Below are positions 48,174-59,815 of a DNA stretch of 64,000 bases, in pieces. The notes beneath the pieces were generated by a model, which made no database searches, was not told the origin of the DNA, and saw only the letters and a list, made by a program, of their open reading frames with translations. Location of the stretch: NCBI GenBank assembly GCA_009103225.1, contig RHPI01003169.1, positions 162,899 through 226,898 on the forward strand, read 5' to 3'. Origin of the DNA: Chlorokybus atmophyticus (taxonomy: Eukaryota > Streptophyta > Chlorokybophyceae > Chlorokybales > Chlorokybaceae). The first letter of the stretch is position 1, and every line of letters begins with the position of its first letter. The translations under genes and the position numbers were made by a program.

Positions 48174-49500
48174 AGCTCGCGGCGAGTGTGTGACACCTTC
48201 GTCATCGCGGGCCCTGTCACAGCGGCCAGCGGTAGTGCTAGCGACTAATGGTAGACCAGCAGCAGCAAGCTGCAGCTCCGCAGCGGAGGCATGTACGTAG
48301 CCAGCAGCATCGAGGCCAGGGTCAGGCGCTGGGTCTGCTGAATGTGCAGGTGCGACGGCGCAAGCGACGGCGCTGCCCGGTGGAGCAGATGCAACTGCAA
48401 GGTGACTCCCGCTCTCAACGGGGATACCCCTGCAGCTTGCAAAAGACCAGAATCACACACGCTACGCGCTGAACGCCCCCCCAGACAGCATGCACGCAGG
48501 CACATGCCAAGCAGGCGCTGACACATGCAATGCGCACTCACAGCAGCGACTAGCAGGGAAAAGAAATGTAATAATTGAACAATACAAAAAGAGGTTGATG
48601 TAGCTGCTAGCATAAAGAACTAAGCACACGGAAAAGAATAGAAAGAAACAACGTGAAGCCTAACCACAACACAAGTACTACGGCTGCCCAAAGCGCAGCA
48701 GCAAAGCTCACATGCGACGGCGGTTGTCGCCTCTATTGTTGTTGCCGTTGTTGCCACCGTAGGTGGTGTTGCCATAGGGCTGAGTGCTTTGCTGCCTGCC
48801 TGACCTGTGGTAAACATCGTCGCTGCCAGGATAGGTGTTGTTGTAGTTGTTGTTGTTGCGCACAGGGCCAGGTGCAGGCCACCAAGTTCTGCTGAGTGGC
48901 AGCGCGAATTAGACAGGCGTTGCGCTCGGCCTCTCGCTGCGCGAGACAGCCGGCTGCAGATGCAGCGTGCACATGCGCAGCTGCTCGGATGACGGGACAA
49001 GCGGCCGACGAATAAGTTACCCAAGCAAGGCAACCCGAATAGCGGGACAACCTGCAACTGCACAGCTACCCGAATAAGGGGACGGCTAGTTGAAGAACAG
49101 GACGAGCAAGCACGGTCGCCCAAATAGCGGGACAGCCGGCCGAGCTAGCTGCCCGAACAACAGGACAACCGCTGACGACATAGCTGTACGGGTGTGCTTG
49201 CAGCCATCTGAGTGACGAGACATAGGAAGGAAATAGTGCGAAGGCGCATGCGTGACAGCCGGTGACGCCGACAGCTGATGAGGATGACGCTAGCGCTCTA
49301 CCGCTGAGCTGCACGACCGCATGCAGAGACAAGTGCGACAGCACCGTTCCCAGTAGCTAGCACCGGACATTAGGCTAGGTACGCAGCTACGCAGCAGGCA
49401 GGCTACAAGCAGTTGCGGGTAGCGGCCCTGGCAGCTACGACATGCACGGCCATTTCACACAAAGCTAAAAGGTTGGGAACAAAGAAAACAGTAAAAACAT
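48174..49500 (-). other. DIRS gag tail and degenerate minisatellite
   Basis: Minus strand 48895-48710 codes an Asn/Gly/Arg-rich tail (PAPGPVRNNNNYNNTYPGSD; GNNGNNNRGDNRRRM, stop), like a nucleic-acid-binding gag end. Bases 48980-49200 hold degenerate CCCGAATAGCGGGACAAC-like repeats. The region between could be an intron, as a GT donor ends the upstream frame near 49531. Confidence 0.5.
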
Positions 49501-49509
49501 GAAACTTAC

Positions 49510-50026
49510 ACCACCTTCGTTCACATACCTCGTTTTTCCCCCGCTCCATCGCCGCATGCGATTTCTTCTTTCCAAAGATGGCGAGCGCCTCGTCAATGAG
49601 GAGACACTCCTCACCACCGTAGCGATTGCCGGAGTGCATGCGTTGTATCTCGTCCGCCGCATCCTCACGGAATGTGTTGGCGTAGTGCTCGCCATACTCC
49701 ATCCTCATAAACATCTCCAAAGTGGTTGCCAGCACCATTGCCATGAGTGGGCGCCCGTACATGCACACCTCCCGCATTCTTTCAAATATGAGATTATTAA
49801 ACTCATTATCCTTCACCACCTTAGCATGCTCAATCCCATTGAGCACGGTATTCAATCTACATGACCCCTCAAACTGTGTGACACTCCCATCTCCCCGCGT
49901 TGCCATCCCCAGCTCCACTGCATGTGGACGGCCGCTTCCCCATCCAGCGGAGCGCTCCCCTGCAACTTGATGTGACGATGTCGCCGGCGGATCAAGCATC
50001 CGCGTCGGCTGTGGAGGGTATGGAAG
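49510..50026 (-). pseudogene. DIRS gag-like ORF, middle part
   Basis: Reads FEGSCRLNTVLNGIEHAKVV, NLIFERMREVCMYGRPLMAM, TLEMFMRMEYGEHYANTF, EECLLIDEALAIFGKKKSHA. It is open from the Copia LTR edge leftward. It continues across the Copia insertion with the N-terminal part at 60528-59816. No domain is recognised, but the position matches ORF1 of DIRS elements. Confidence 0.55.
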
Positions 50027-50453
50027 TGTTGAAGGACTAGCATGCACATGTAGTTGAGGCAAGCATAGACACACAGAGACCGAGCTACCGCCACCAGAGC
50101 ATACACAAGTCACATCACATTCATCTATTACAAGTTGTCCGCTGGTTCTTATACCAGCCAGTTACACACACGTCTACGTTTGCAAGCACTGCGTAAGCTA
50201 TACTCAGCGTTTTGACGCGCTCTACGCTGCGTTGTCTTCCTTATAACCAGAGCTTTTCAACAAGCTCTTACACGCCTAATATGTGAGTAAGTATACGCGG
50301 AGATACAAAGCAGTTAGTAAGGCTCCAGTCTGGAGTCCGGAGTCTGGTCCGACGACGCCATCTTGCTAAGTCCGGACCTAGTGCTCGTCCTTACGACCTT
50401 CTACTCCTGTGTGGAGGGTCGATGCTGATCGTATGTAGGAATGACTCTCAACA
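50027..50453 (-). repeat. 3' LTR of Copia
   Basis: 427 bases, TGTTGAAGGACTAGC to ATGACTCTCAACA on the plus strand; ends are TG...CA. Confidence 0.9.
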
Positions 50454-50495
50454 CTCCCACGCGAGCAGCTTGACCTCCAACGCTTGCTCCTGTAG

Positions 50496-52100
50496 TCAAA
50501 CACAGATGCCAAGTCCTGCGCAACAAGTCTTGAACTTGAGCGGTGACAATGGCTTTGTCATGAAGTCCGCCAGCATGCCCTCGGTGTTGCAGTACTGGAA
50601 CTCCACCTCCTTCCTTATGACTCCGTTACGTACAAAGTGATGCATGACATCAATGTGCTTCGACCTTGCCGAGGCGATAGGGTGCTTCAACAACTTGATG
50701 GCTCCTTGGTTGTCACAGTTGATGACGATGCACGCCATGGGGTCCTGCAAGTCTGCCATGAGCTTACGAAGCTAGAGTGCCTCCTTCACTGCTGCTGCCG
50801 CTGCAATGTACTCAGCCTTTGATGTAGATACTGCTGTTGTTGGCTGCAGCCTGCTAATCCAGGTCACCACGCCTCCGTTCAGCTTGAAGACGTAGCCTGT
50901 AGTGGACCTCCTGCTATTGAGGTCACCAGCAAAGTCCGAGTCGCAGTAGCCCTCCAACTTAGTGCTCCCGCTCCCAAACTTGATGCCAACTGTTGCGCTC
51001 CCAGCAACATAGCGTAGTACTCCCTTTGCTGCTCTCCAGTGCTCCATGCTCGGTGCAGACATGTAGCGAGCAAGTACTCCCACAGCATGTGCAACATCGG
51101 GACGTGTGCACACTGCCAGATAGAGCATGCTGCCTACCAGCTCACCATATGGATACTGAGCCTTGTCGATTACCTCCTCATCCTTTGCCTTGATGAGGGT
51201 TGTGCCAAGTGTCAGCGGTGTGGTCTTGGTCTTGGCCTCTTCAAGATCTTGAACTGAGAATGCTTGCTGTAGAGCAAGTTTCGTCTCCTGCAGGTGGTGC
51301 ACCTGCCTGGCGGTGATGATAATATCATCCACATACACGAGCAGCCAGACCTTGTTGTCTGCATGGATGAAGAGCCCAGGGTCTGCAGAGGATGCGGTGA
51401 AGCCAAGTGCCTCCAGCTCCTTGGTGAGCTTGATGTGCCACATACGCGATTCCTGTCGCAGCCCATACAGTGCCTTAATTAGCTTGCACGCTGTGCCTCT
51501 CTCCCCTTCTTCATATCCAGGTGGTTGCGCGATGAAGATCTCCTCCTCCAGCTCTCCGTAGAGGAAGGCAGTCTTCACGTCGAGGTGATGCAGCTTGAGG
51601 TCTTCAGCAGCAACCACAGCTAGCAGTGCACGGAAGGTGGTATGCTTACTTGCAGGTGCAAACACTTCGTTGAAGTCCACACCTTCCTGCTGCAAGAAGC
51701 CCTTTGCCACCAGTCTTGCCTTGTAGCGCTAAATGTTGCCATGACCATCACGCTTCACCTTGAAGACCCATTTCACTTGAATGGTCTTCACTCCTTGTGG
51801 TAACTGCTCCAGTGACCAAGTGTTGTTGGCATGGAGTGACGCAATCTCCTCGTCCATAGCACGCTGCCATTGCTCCGCATCTGGTGCTAACAATGCCTCC
51901 TCGTAGGTGCTTGGCTCCTCATTGTGCACACTGGCGACGTGTGCATTGTGTAAGAAGTCAGGTGCCTCTCTCCCCCTCATTTGGTATCTCCGAGCTGCGT
52001 GCTTCTGCTGCAGGTGCGGCTCCTCCTGGCCTGCTGCAGATGAGTCCTGCTCGTCCTTATTGTTGATAATGGCCTTGCCTGTAGCCTCCACTGTCTCAGG
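50496..52100 (-). pseudogene. Copia reverse transcriptase and RNase H
   Basis: RT: WQRAMDEEIASLHANNTWSL, VKWVFKVKRDGHGN, a stop, RYKARLVAKGFLQQEGVDFN, HHLDVKTAFLYGELEEEIFI, ALYGLRQESRMWH, LLVYVDDIIITA (YVDD). RNase H: LEGYCDSDFAGDLNSRRSTT, TAVSTSKAEYIAAAAAVKEA, VINCDNQGAIKLLKHPIA, YCNTEGMLADFMTKPL. Only two stops (about 51731 and 50774). About 40-45 residues are missing in frame between LEEAK and TTPLTLG, where the family has the DLGEA..FLG...KPVxTP stretch. Confidence 0.85.
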
Positions 52101-52262
52101 ATGCTCCTTTGGCTGTGCTTCATCTTCAGGAAAGAAGCCTCCCCCTGGCCTGCTGCAGATGAGTCCTGCTCATCCTTATTGTTGATAATGGCCTTGCCTG
52201 TAGCCTCCACTGTCTCAGGATGCTCCTTTGGCTGTGCTTCATCTTCAGGAAAGAAGCCTGCT
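52021..52262. repeat. 121-base tandem duplication in Copia pol
   Basis: CCTGGCCTGCTGCAGATGAG to CAGGAAAGAAGCCT occurs twice with period 121 and one or two differences, in the variable linker between integrase and RT. Confidence 0.9.
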
Positions 52263-52611
52263 TCTGGTTGTGATAATCCCTAATGGAAAACCACCTCTCT
52301 ACTCACGATGATCTTCTGAGTGTCCTCGAGCAAGATCCTGCAAGCTTTGAAACCCGGTTCATAGCCAATGAAGATGCCCTTCTTGCTGACCGGCTCCAGC
52401 TTGTGCCTGAGCTATTTAGGCACTAGTGCATATGCCGTGCATCCAAACACACACATACCACTCACATCTGGTGTGGCTCCATAAAAGTGCTCCCACGGAG
52501 TCTTCTGCTCTGAGCTCATCGGAGACCTGTTGCGGATGTAGTTGGCAGTGAGTACCGCCTCCTTCCACATACTGTCTTCTATCTTGGTGTCATTGAGCAT
52601 GGCTCCGAGCT
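52262..52611 (-). pseudogene. Copia integrase C-terminal part
   Basis: Reads MLNDTKIEDSMWKEAVLTA, IRNRSPMSSEQKTPWEHFYG, VFGCTAYALVPK, then GIFIGYEPGFKACRILL, the usual C-terminal integrase blocks. It joins to LNRTLLKRVR at 57465 once the CACTA-like insert is removed. Confidence 0.85.
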
Positions 52612-52619
52612 AAACACGA

Positions 52620-55600
52620 CAAACACGACCTCCTTCCACACGCGCTCGCCGCTACCACCCCACACCACCACGCGCAAAAAAAGGAGTGCCTGAGCCCACC
52701 ACGTCACACCGTCCTCATCACCTTCCAACTGAAGTGTAGAGAACCAAGGCCGCCCATGGAACATCCCAGTTGCGCGCGCCATGCTAACTCCTGATGTCAT
52801 GTACACCGCTGCGCCTCCGTTCACCACGCGAACAGCACGCCACCCGTCGGCCAACTGCAATTGTTCCCTCCTCAACCAGCTGTCCAGGGTGGCAGGCAGC
52901 TTGTCGGGGAATGGAATCTTCAAGGCGACTTGGCGGCTACGCGCAGATCCGCTCCAGTACGGGCTGGACTCCCTCCTTGTCAGCACATCCGTCCGTAGCA
53001 ACTTGTCCGTCTTCTCCATGACATTACAGCACTGCTGCCGCGCCTGCGCCATGACCGAACGCATCTCGGGATCCACGACCATGCCATTCTCTCTCACATA
53101 TTCCGCACAGCTCCATGCCTTCAGGATACATGCCTGGTAGTCCCGGTTGTTGCCACCATGCGCCCACCGTTTGATATTTTGGGCGTGCGTCTGCTCCATG
53201 CGGTTGGCGCTGAACCAATCTGGGTGTCCACTGCTGACAATTGCCGGCCCAAAATAAGTGAGCTGATGCATCTTCTCGATCTTCCAACCTGACTTTTGTG
53301 CAGAATATGACGACGGTAGCGGATGCAACACTGCAGCTTTGAAGGCAGCCAGCTTGTTGTCGGCTGTGGTCAGGGTCTCTCTTGTGTGTTCATGCGCCTT
53401 GAGCAACTTCTTGTTCCACTGGGCAAGCGATGCGGCAGCAATGGTGAAGAAGTCGTTGCCCTCATTGTCGAGCAGCAAACCGTCTGCGAGGACCGGCATC
53501 AGCTGCAGCACCGCCACTTTCTCCACCACCTGAAAGGAGTGGTCGGACAGGAAGAAATCTACTATGCTTGTGGGTGCCTTGAAGTGCGAAACCCGTGGAG
53601 TCGCCTTGCATGCATTCAGCCTGTGCACATCTGCTTTTGAGCACGTGTCGTTGGCTTTTGTGGTCAACGCAAAAGCAACACCAAAGCCGTGCCTGGCCTG
53701 CAGAATCTGTCTCGTGGATGGACGCATTCGTTCCTTCGCGGCGTCGTACACAGCAGCAAGCAGGTGGTCAATGATGCCTCCCAGCACATGCATTGCGTCA
53801 GGGGCAAAACGAGAGTAGCAGTCAGCTCCCGGCACCCGCGACTGTCGCCAACCCCGCAGTGCATTATGTTGCCAAACCACATTACCTGGTTTCACGGAAA
53901 GCCATTCATCCTCACGAATGCCGATAATTTGACCATTACCTCCTCGACATGCATGGAGTGCTGCTCTTTTAAAGCCTTGGCTGTCTAGCGTGCATTCCTA
54001 AGACTGCTATGCAGGTCCGCCCGCAGCTGACGTATTGCTGGTGTGTAAAAGGCCTCGGTTTTCAATTCCTAGTCCTCATCCATCTCCAACAGATCTGATT
54101 TGGTGACGAGACAAACATCGCAAAGATGTCGTGTTTGGTTGCCCGACACAGTGCGTGCGAGTGTGGCAGTCTCCTACAACACGACAAGCTCAGATGTTCT
54201 ACTAACAACATCCTCCATGCACTGTTTGCTGGTAGGCTGCATCCGGTTACAACCATGCATGCCCACTACCTGCAAATCGCTGATGTAGTTGGCAAGCGCG
54301 GGAAACACACGACGCTCGATGCCATTCGAGTCGATGAGCTGCAGACCTTCCCAACTCGTCCGCTTCACATCCCCTAGCACTACATTCAAAGCGTCATGCA
54401 AAATGTCACGTTTCCGAATGGAGAACGATTCCTTGCCCTGCGCCCAGGTGGGATGCCCGGCCACTGCGTGAACCACCGGTAGAAGCGCTATCATAACAAC
54501 CCCCATGTTGCTAGCATACATGTCCCAACTGTAGTTGGCAAGCGATGCCATTAGAGGGTAGCCAGAGCGCTTGCCCGCGCTGTCCAGCGTAGTCTCGTCG
54601 ACGTACAGAATGGCAGACGCCAAGTAGGACGCTTCCCCCACCTCTCTCCTCAAATCCACCTCCATATCCTTCCACCAATCGTGGAAGGATGGCCAAAGCT
54701 GTGCTCGTCACGACTGTACTGGAGATCGGAGCCATTGGCGGCATGTGGATTGCCATACAACCGCGCGGACCATACCTGCTCCGCCAAGAGCATTACTTAC
54801 TATGCTGGCCTCATAATAGATACTGCATCGATACTGCATTAGGTACTGCATTTCAGAGACCTTGGCCGGCATGTATGTGACGCTGATGTTCTGATCCTCA
54901 GGGTCTCCAGGCTTGCGCAGGTCAGCCGTCACGTAGTTCTAATACGGCAGCACACTCGCATGTGCATATGTGACATGGCTCTGATGGTTGAAGCACATGC
55001 ACCGCACACCGTGAACACACTTCAGACTGAGAGAAAGCAATTGTGGTCCGGAGGTAGCTGGCCACATGCACACCGGTCTCCCACTGGAACTCTTCCGTCA
55101 GGAAGTGTGCATTTTGGATGCACTTAATGATCCGCCCCATGTCGAAGGCCGACAGACCTTGGCCGTTGTTGCACTGCACGAATGCCACTGCAAGAGCATG
55201 CTCCGAGCCATACCACCTGAGTTTTGACGCGTGCGAAGGGACGCCTCCACTTCCATATTGGCGTGCCACAGGTTTCTCAGGCACACGCACACATCGAAAG
55301 CCCTCGTTCACTTCCTCCTCCTCCTGTTGCTGCTGTGCGTGTGTCTCCTGGAGGAATCCTTCAGCATCAAGCATGTGCGCATCCTGGATCGAACTCCCCG
55401 GTTCAACATGACCCGCATCGTACTGTAATGGACGCTGGCCGACATGCAGCTTGATCTGCTTGCACACCCTACTGCTGATAATGTGCATGTAGATCGAGCG
55501 GCGTGTGGCGAAGCGCATGTGGCAATACAAATAAAGGACTTCCAAATCTCACTACTAACGTCGACACAGGTGTCGCCAATGCAACCTGCATTATATCCAG

Positions 55601-55955
55601 CAACACGCACACCCGCCGCCGCCGCCGCCACCGCCACCGCCACCGCTACCCTTGCATGCCAGAGGCGGGAAACTTGGCCGCCATTCACTGGCTCCGTCGT
55701 ACCATTATTATGGTACGATCGAGCCATTGCACGTCCAGAGTGAGTCTCTGCACACACATATATATATATATATAGGATATATATATATATATATATATAT
55801 CCTGATTGAACCGTTTTAATGGTACGAAGATGCCTTTGCCAAAAGGTACCATTGAAATGGAACCTTTGTACAGTGGCAATGGCAGTTCGTACTATTGACA
55901 ACTCTGGCCATGTCAGTCTCCCTGCGCATGAAAACACCATTGATAGCTCCGCCAA
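52620..55955 (-). pseudogene. CACTA/Plavaka-like DDE transposase
   Basis: Cut-and-paste transposase in several frames: a C2H2-like start (CHMRFATRRSIYMHI), SAFDMGRIIKCIQNAHFL, then ASAILYVDETTLDSAGKRSG (first acidic block), YPLMASLANYSWDMYAS, IALLPVV, KRDILHDALNVVL, and further CYSRFAPDAMHVLGGIIDHL, the DxMH/DxLH block of this group, within a 438-codon open stretch (53895-52579). The block order matches Plavaka/EnSpm-like transposases as I know them. No terminal inverted repeats were found by eye. It interrupts Copia integrase, with possible target bases TCG. Confidence 0.6.
55758..55800. repeat. (TA)n microsatellite
   Basis: TATATA tract with a central GG, self-complementary. A nearby inverted repeat TCGTACCAT/ATGGTACGA lies at 55697-55718. 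Confidence 0.9.
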
Positions 55956-56476
55956 GCTATGCCCTTACAGGGGCGTGATGCCGAGGGTATGTGGCGAGAG
56001 GATCGTTGGCGGCGCTGCCAGGGGCGTAGTGGGCATTGTGGTCGAGGTCCGGGTTGAATTCCATGTTCGCACAGAGCGGGCAGGGTGCGGGAGGGGTGTC
56101 CTCGGTGTCAAATCCCACCATGCCTACCAAGGGCACAGCCCATGACAACAGTGACTCGGGCGATATCTTACAGGGCTCCCCCTCCGAGTGGCCAAAGGCA
56201 CACCACAATATTGCCTCCAAGAAAATCCGACCCACCAGCAGCTGCGACCACGGCGACATGATTGAAGGGACCAAACAAGACTGGCATAACCAAGGTGGGT
56301 TACGATGCACTGTTAATGCCACATGCTAGGGTTCTTTTATCTTGCACATGCACAGCCTCAAGTATCTTGCACTTGACATACACTGTCAATACCACATGCA
56401 CACCCTCATGCACAACCTCCAGTGTCATGCACATGAACAGCATGACCAATCTCGCAAATGCATAGCCTATTTCTAG

Positions 56477-56909
56477 TTGCGGGAGCTTACAAGTCGCAAA
56501 AGAGAAGCTGCGGAGTACCACGAACGGGTAATCCATGACCTAGTTTAATGTTTCCAGCGGTAATTAAGCAGTATGCTTGCAGATTGCCATGTTGGTCATA
56601 GTGAACCGAGAGCAGCGCGGCAGGCTGACTGTCTGCCTAGCGGAGTGCAACAAAGCGGAAGACGAGGTAAGCATGTGTATGCTGATGGGCTAGTCCTCTG
56701 GCAGCACACCACTCTTACAGCATTACCAAATGCAGGTGGTCACTCTCAGAGCGACCATCAAGCGCATGCGCGTGCACGGCGAGGCGCTGACATTCAAGCT
56801 GAAGGACGAAGTAGCCGCTGTACTGTCAGCGAGCGAGGCAGCGGATGAAGATGACTTCGGCGTTGAAGCAAAAGACTTGTCGGAGGAGGAACAGGAGGAG
56901 GGGGTTTGA
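56477..56909 (+). CDS. Three-exon gene end of unknown function inside nested transposon
   Basis: Exons 56477-56527, 56583-56666 and 56736-56909 are bounded by GT-AG introns and read in one frame of 103 codons to TGA: LRELTSRKREAAEYHER, then IAMLVIVNREQRGRLTVCLA and ECNKAEDE, then VVTLRATIKRMRVHGEALTF and a long acidic tail. The text is helical, charged and coiled-coil-like. No start or upstream exon was found. It lies on the opposite strand to the CACTA-like transposase and between the two halves of Copia integrase, so it was probably carried in by the transposon, or is its second gene. No family is recognised. Confidence 0.45.
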
Positions 56910-57464
56910 GGAGGAGTTTTGAGGCAGGCACCACGGGTTGACAAGCTGCGCATGAGTCCGACAGCTAGACTCAATGTTATAGGGTAGTTTCATGCGCAAG
57001 TTGGCTGCTCAGTTGCAAGTGGACATACTCTCACCACTGCCGGTACATTGTGAATGTGGGCTTATAGGTGCAAGACCAAACAATCACTCCAAGGTTTGGA
57101 CAAGCTGCATGGCATATTAGTGTTGGCTTACGGCAAGAATTGCCAACTTTTGTTAAACGGCAAGGGTCACATGTTAACAGCAGTGCAACGGCAAAGAAAC
57201 TGCCGGCTATTGCTGTCAGCTGTCCGTAACTACCGGCTAACGGCCGTCTGTGCACATCGACCAAAGGGTAGCTGCTTGACAACTCTCGGCCGGATAATGC
57301 CATTGACAACCACTTTCGGCCCGCGGCCGTCTGCGTCAGTCCACTTAAGCCAACTGCAAACCCAACAGTCCAAAAATAATATTTCAGGTAGCGACAGGCA
57401 GGCCCAGGCAGGCTTGGGCACCAGTCAGTCCCTCAGTCCTTAGTCAGTCACCGTGTAAAATTTG
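56910..57464. other. Right part of the insert in Copia integrase
   Basis: No gene visible; the boundary with Copia is at about 57460 (CGAACACGCTTCAAG). Confidence 0.4.
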
Positions 57465-58244
57465 CGACGTCGAACACGCTTCAAGAGTGTCCTGTTGAGG
57501 CGTTCAGCTGCTCCATTCTGCTGCGGGGTGTAGGGTGCCGTTGTCTCGTGGCGTATGCCCTTGCTGGCGAAGAACTCCTTCAACTCCTTGTTAATGTACT
57601 CCCCTCCTCGATCACTCCTCATTGCCTTCATCTTGTTGCCAGACTGGGTCTCCAACAAGGCCACAACTGTGTGCACAGCTCCAGCAACTTCCGACTTCAT
57701 TGTCAACGGAAAGATGACGGATAGCTTGCTGTAGTCGTCGAGGAATGTAGCAAAGAACCTGACCCCTCCCTTCGCCACAATGCGCATAGAGCCACAGACA
57801 TCCATGTGCACAAGCTCGCAAGGATGCTGACTGCTAGAAGAGGATGATGGGAATGGCATAGCATGCTGCTTTGCAACCAGGCATGGTTCACAAAGTGCAC
57901 CTGATGCATTTTTTAAGTTCTTCTGTGCTGAGATGGATGCCCTTGACCATCTTCTCAGCGACAAGGCGAGTGAGGTTGACGTAGCTGAGATGCCCGAACC
58001 TTCAATGCCACAATGTTGGCGACTCCTTGTCCTTCACCAATATGGCTTGAATGTCAATGTCCTGAGAGTGCTGCTCCACGTGGTAGAGCCCTCCCGGATC
58101 AGCGATTCCAACCATGTGCACGACCCCATCATGAATGACTGTGCAGCTACCCTTTTGGAACACTATCTCTGCTCCCAAGCGCTCAGCAACTCTTGTAGAG
58201 AACAGACTCGCAACATCCTTTGGAACATGCAGGACGTCTCGTAA
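57465..58244 (-). pseudogene. Copia integrase core and zinc domain
   Basis: Zinc-binding part: RFGHLSYVNLTRLVAEK and CEPCLVAKQHAMPFP. Core: CELVHMDVCGSM (first Asp), FFATFLDDYSKLSVIFPL, KAMRSDRGGEYINKELKEFF (second Asp), TTAPYTPQQNGAAERLNRTL (Glu). All three acidic residues are present. It is cut after LKRVR by the nested transposon. Confidence 0.85.
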
Positions 58245-59263
58245 CTACACCTCTCGCTGTGTGTTACCAACCTTGCACAAAAGTCGCACATTGCCAACTC
58301 CCTCACCCACCAGTACTTCACCACCGAAGCCCGTCACCTTGATTGTGGACGTCAGCTTCCTGTAGCCCTCCATCACCTCTTTGTTTGGTGTGAGATGACG
58401 AATGCAGCCAAAGTCCACCACCCAGAAAGCTGTGCCCGCCCTCGAACTGAATGCAGTGAAGGCGACATGTTTCTCCTTGTGTTGGTGCTCGTTGCCGCTG
58501 TTGCTGGTGCTTGCTCTAGGTTGCCCCTGTTGTTTCTTCCTACAGTCCTTCACAATGTGCCCCTTCCAACCACACCAATGGCATGTGAGGTCTTTGTGAC
58601 GAGGATTGCCAGCCTTGTTGCCCTTGTTCTTCTCTTCATGGTTGCTCTTCTTCCCGTGCTTGTTGGTGTAGAAGGCCACGGCATCAGCTTGCTCGTCCTT
58701 CTTCACAACCCTCTGCTCCACGGTGAGCAGCTTTGGTAGCACATCGTCCAACGTCAACTCCAATGATGACGTCTCCAGCAGGGTTGTGACGACCTCGTAT
58801 TCTGCTGGTAGCCCTGCAACAATGGCCAGCACTACCTCCGTCTCCCCCATGTTGTGGCCGACCTTAATGAGGTTTGCAAATAGCTCTCTTGCGCGTGCAA
58901 CATACTTCGTGATAGATTTTGCTGCCTTCTTCCTGAGTGCGATGAGCTGCGTAGATGCAACTTTATGGCATTGTTCATGGCTCTGAAAACGGCTGATAGC
59001 TTTTTCCAAGCTTGTCTACCATCTTCACATGCAGTGAGCATAGGAAAGTGATGCGGTTTGCTGTTTAACACAAGCAAAGAGTGTGCTTCTGCTGAATGCT
59101 CTGACCACATAGTGTTCGCTCCTGGTGTTGGTGGTGGTGCCTTCGAATCAACGTACTTCCACACCTTTTTGTGGATGAGCAAGGCCTTCATCTCCACGCA
59201 TTATGTGTTGTAGTTGTCGGTGTCCAGCTTTGCAATCTGCCCCTTGTCGTAGGTCGCCTCCAT
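58245..59263 (-). pseudogene. Copia gag and protease
   Basis: ATG at 59263 (MEATYDKGQIAKLDTDNYNT) followed by a stop and KALLIHKKVWKYVDSKAPPP; a frameshift near 59000 leads to a long open part with KKAAKSITKYVARARELFAN, SLELTLDDVLPKLLTVEQRV and the zinc knuckle CHWCGWKGHIVKDC. The protease start reads WVVDFGCIRHLTPN where the family has DSG; Phe replaces Ser next to the catalytic Asp. Confidence 0.85.
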
Positions 59264-59377
59264 CACTGTCGTGCCTGCCTTCACTTGCAATTGACACCCA
59301 AGGCTCTGCTACCAACAAGCTACCGTAGTGTAGAACGACTATGCACACAAGCTAGTCTCACACTCCTCAAGCGTAAT

Positions 59378-59391
59378 GTGGGTCCATAACC
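59378..59391 (-). promoter_or_regulatory. Copia primer-binding site (half initiator tRNA-Met type)
   Basis: GGTTATGGACCCAC on the minus strand right after the 5' LTR; one base off the site at 20233-20246, and the same anticodon-arm complement. Confidence 0.55.
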
Positions 59392-59815
59392 TGTTGAAGG
59401 ACTAGCATGCACATGTAGTTAAGGCAAGCAGAGACACATAAAGACAGAGCTACCGCCACCAGAGCATACACAAGTCACATCACATCCATATATTACAAGT
59501 TGTCCGCTGGTTCTTATACCAGCCAGTTACACACACGTCTACCTTTGCAAGCACTGCATAAGCTATACTCAGCCTTTTTACGCGCTCTACGCTACATTGT
59601 CTTTCTTACAACCACAGCTTTTCAACAAGCTCTCACACGCCCAATTTGAGAAAGTATACGCGGAGATACAAAGCAGTTAGTAAGGCTCCAGTGGAGTCCG
59701 GAGTCTGGTCCGACGACGCCATCTTGCTAAGTCCGGACCTAGTGCTCGTCCTTACGACCTTCTACTCCTGTGCGGAGGGTCGATGTTGATCGTATGTAGG
59801 AATGACTCTCAACAG
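59392..59815 (-). repeat. 5' LTR of Copia
   Basis: 424 bases, TGTTGAAGGACTAGC to GACTCTCAACA on the plus strand. Confidence 0.9.

Larger units (their letters stand above)
50027..59815 (-). mobile_element. Ty1/Copia retrotransposon inserted in the DIRS element
   Basis: Minus-strand Copia with LTRs at 59815-59392 (5') and 50453-50027 (3'), about 95% alike by eye, gag, protease, integrase, RT, RNase H in Copia order. Flanks GGAAG (50022-50026) and GGGAG (59816-59820) are a probable 5-bp target duplication with one change. Integrase is split by a CACTA-like transposon. Confidence 0.9.
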
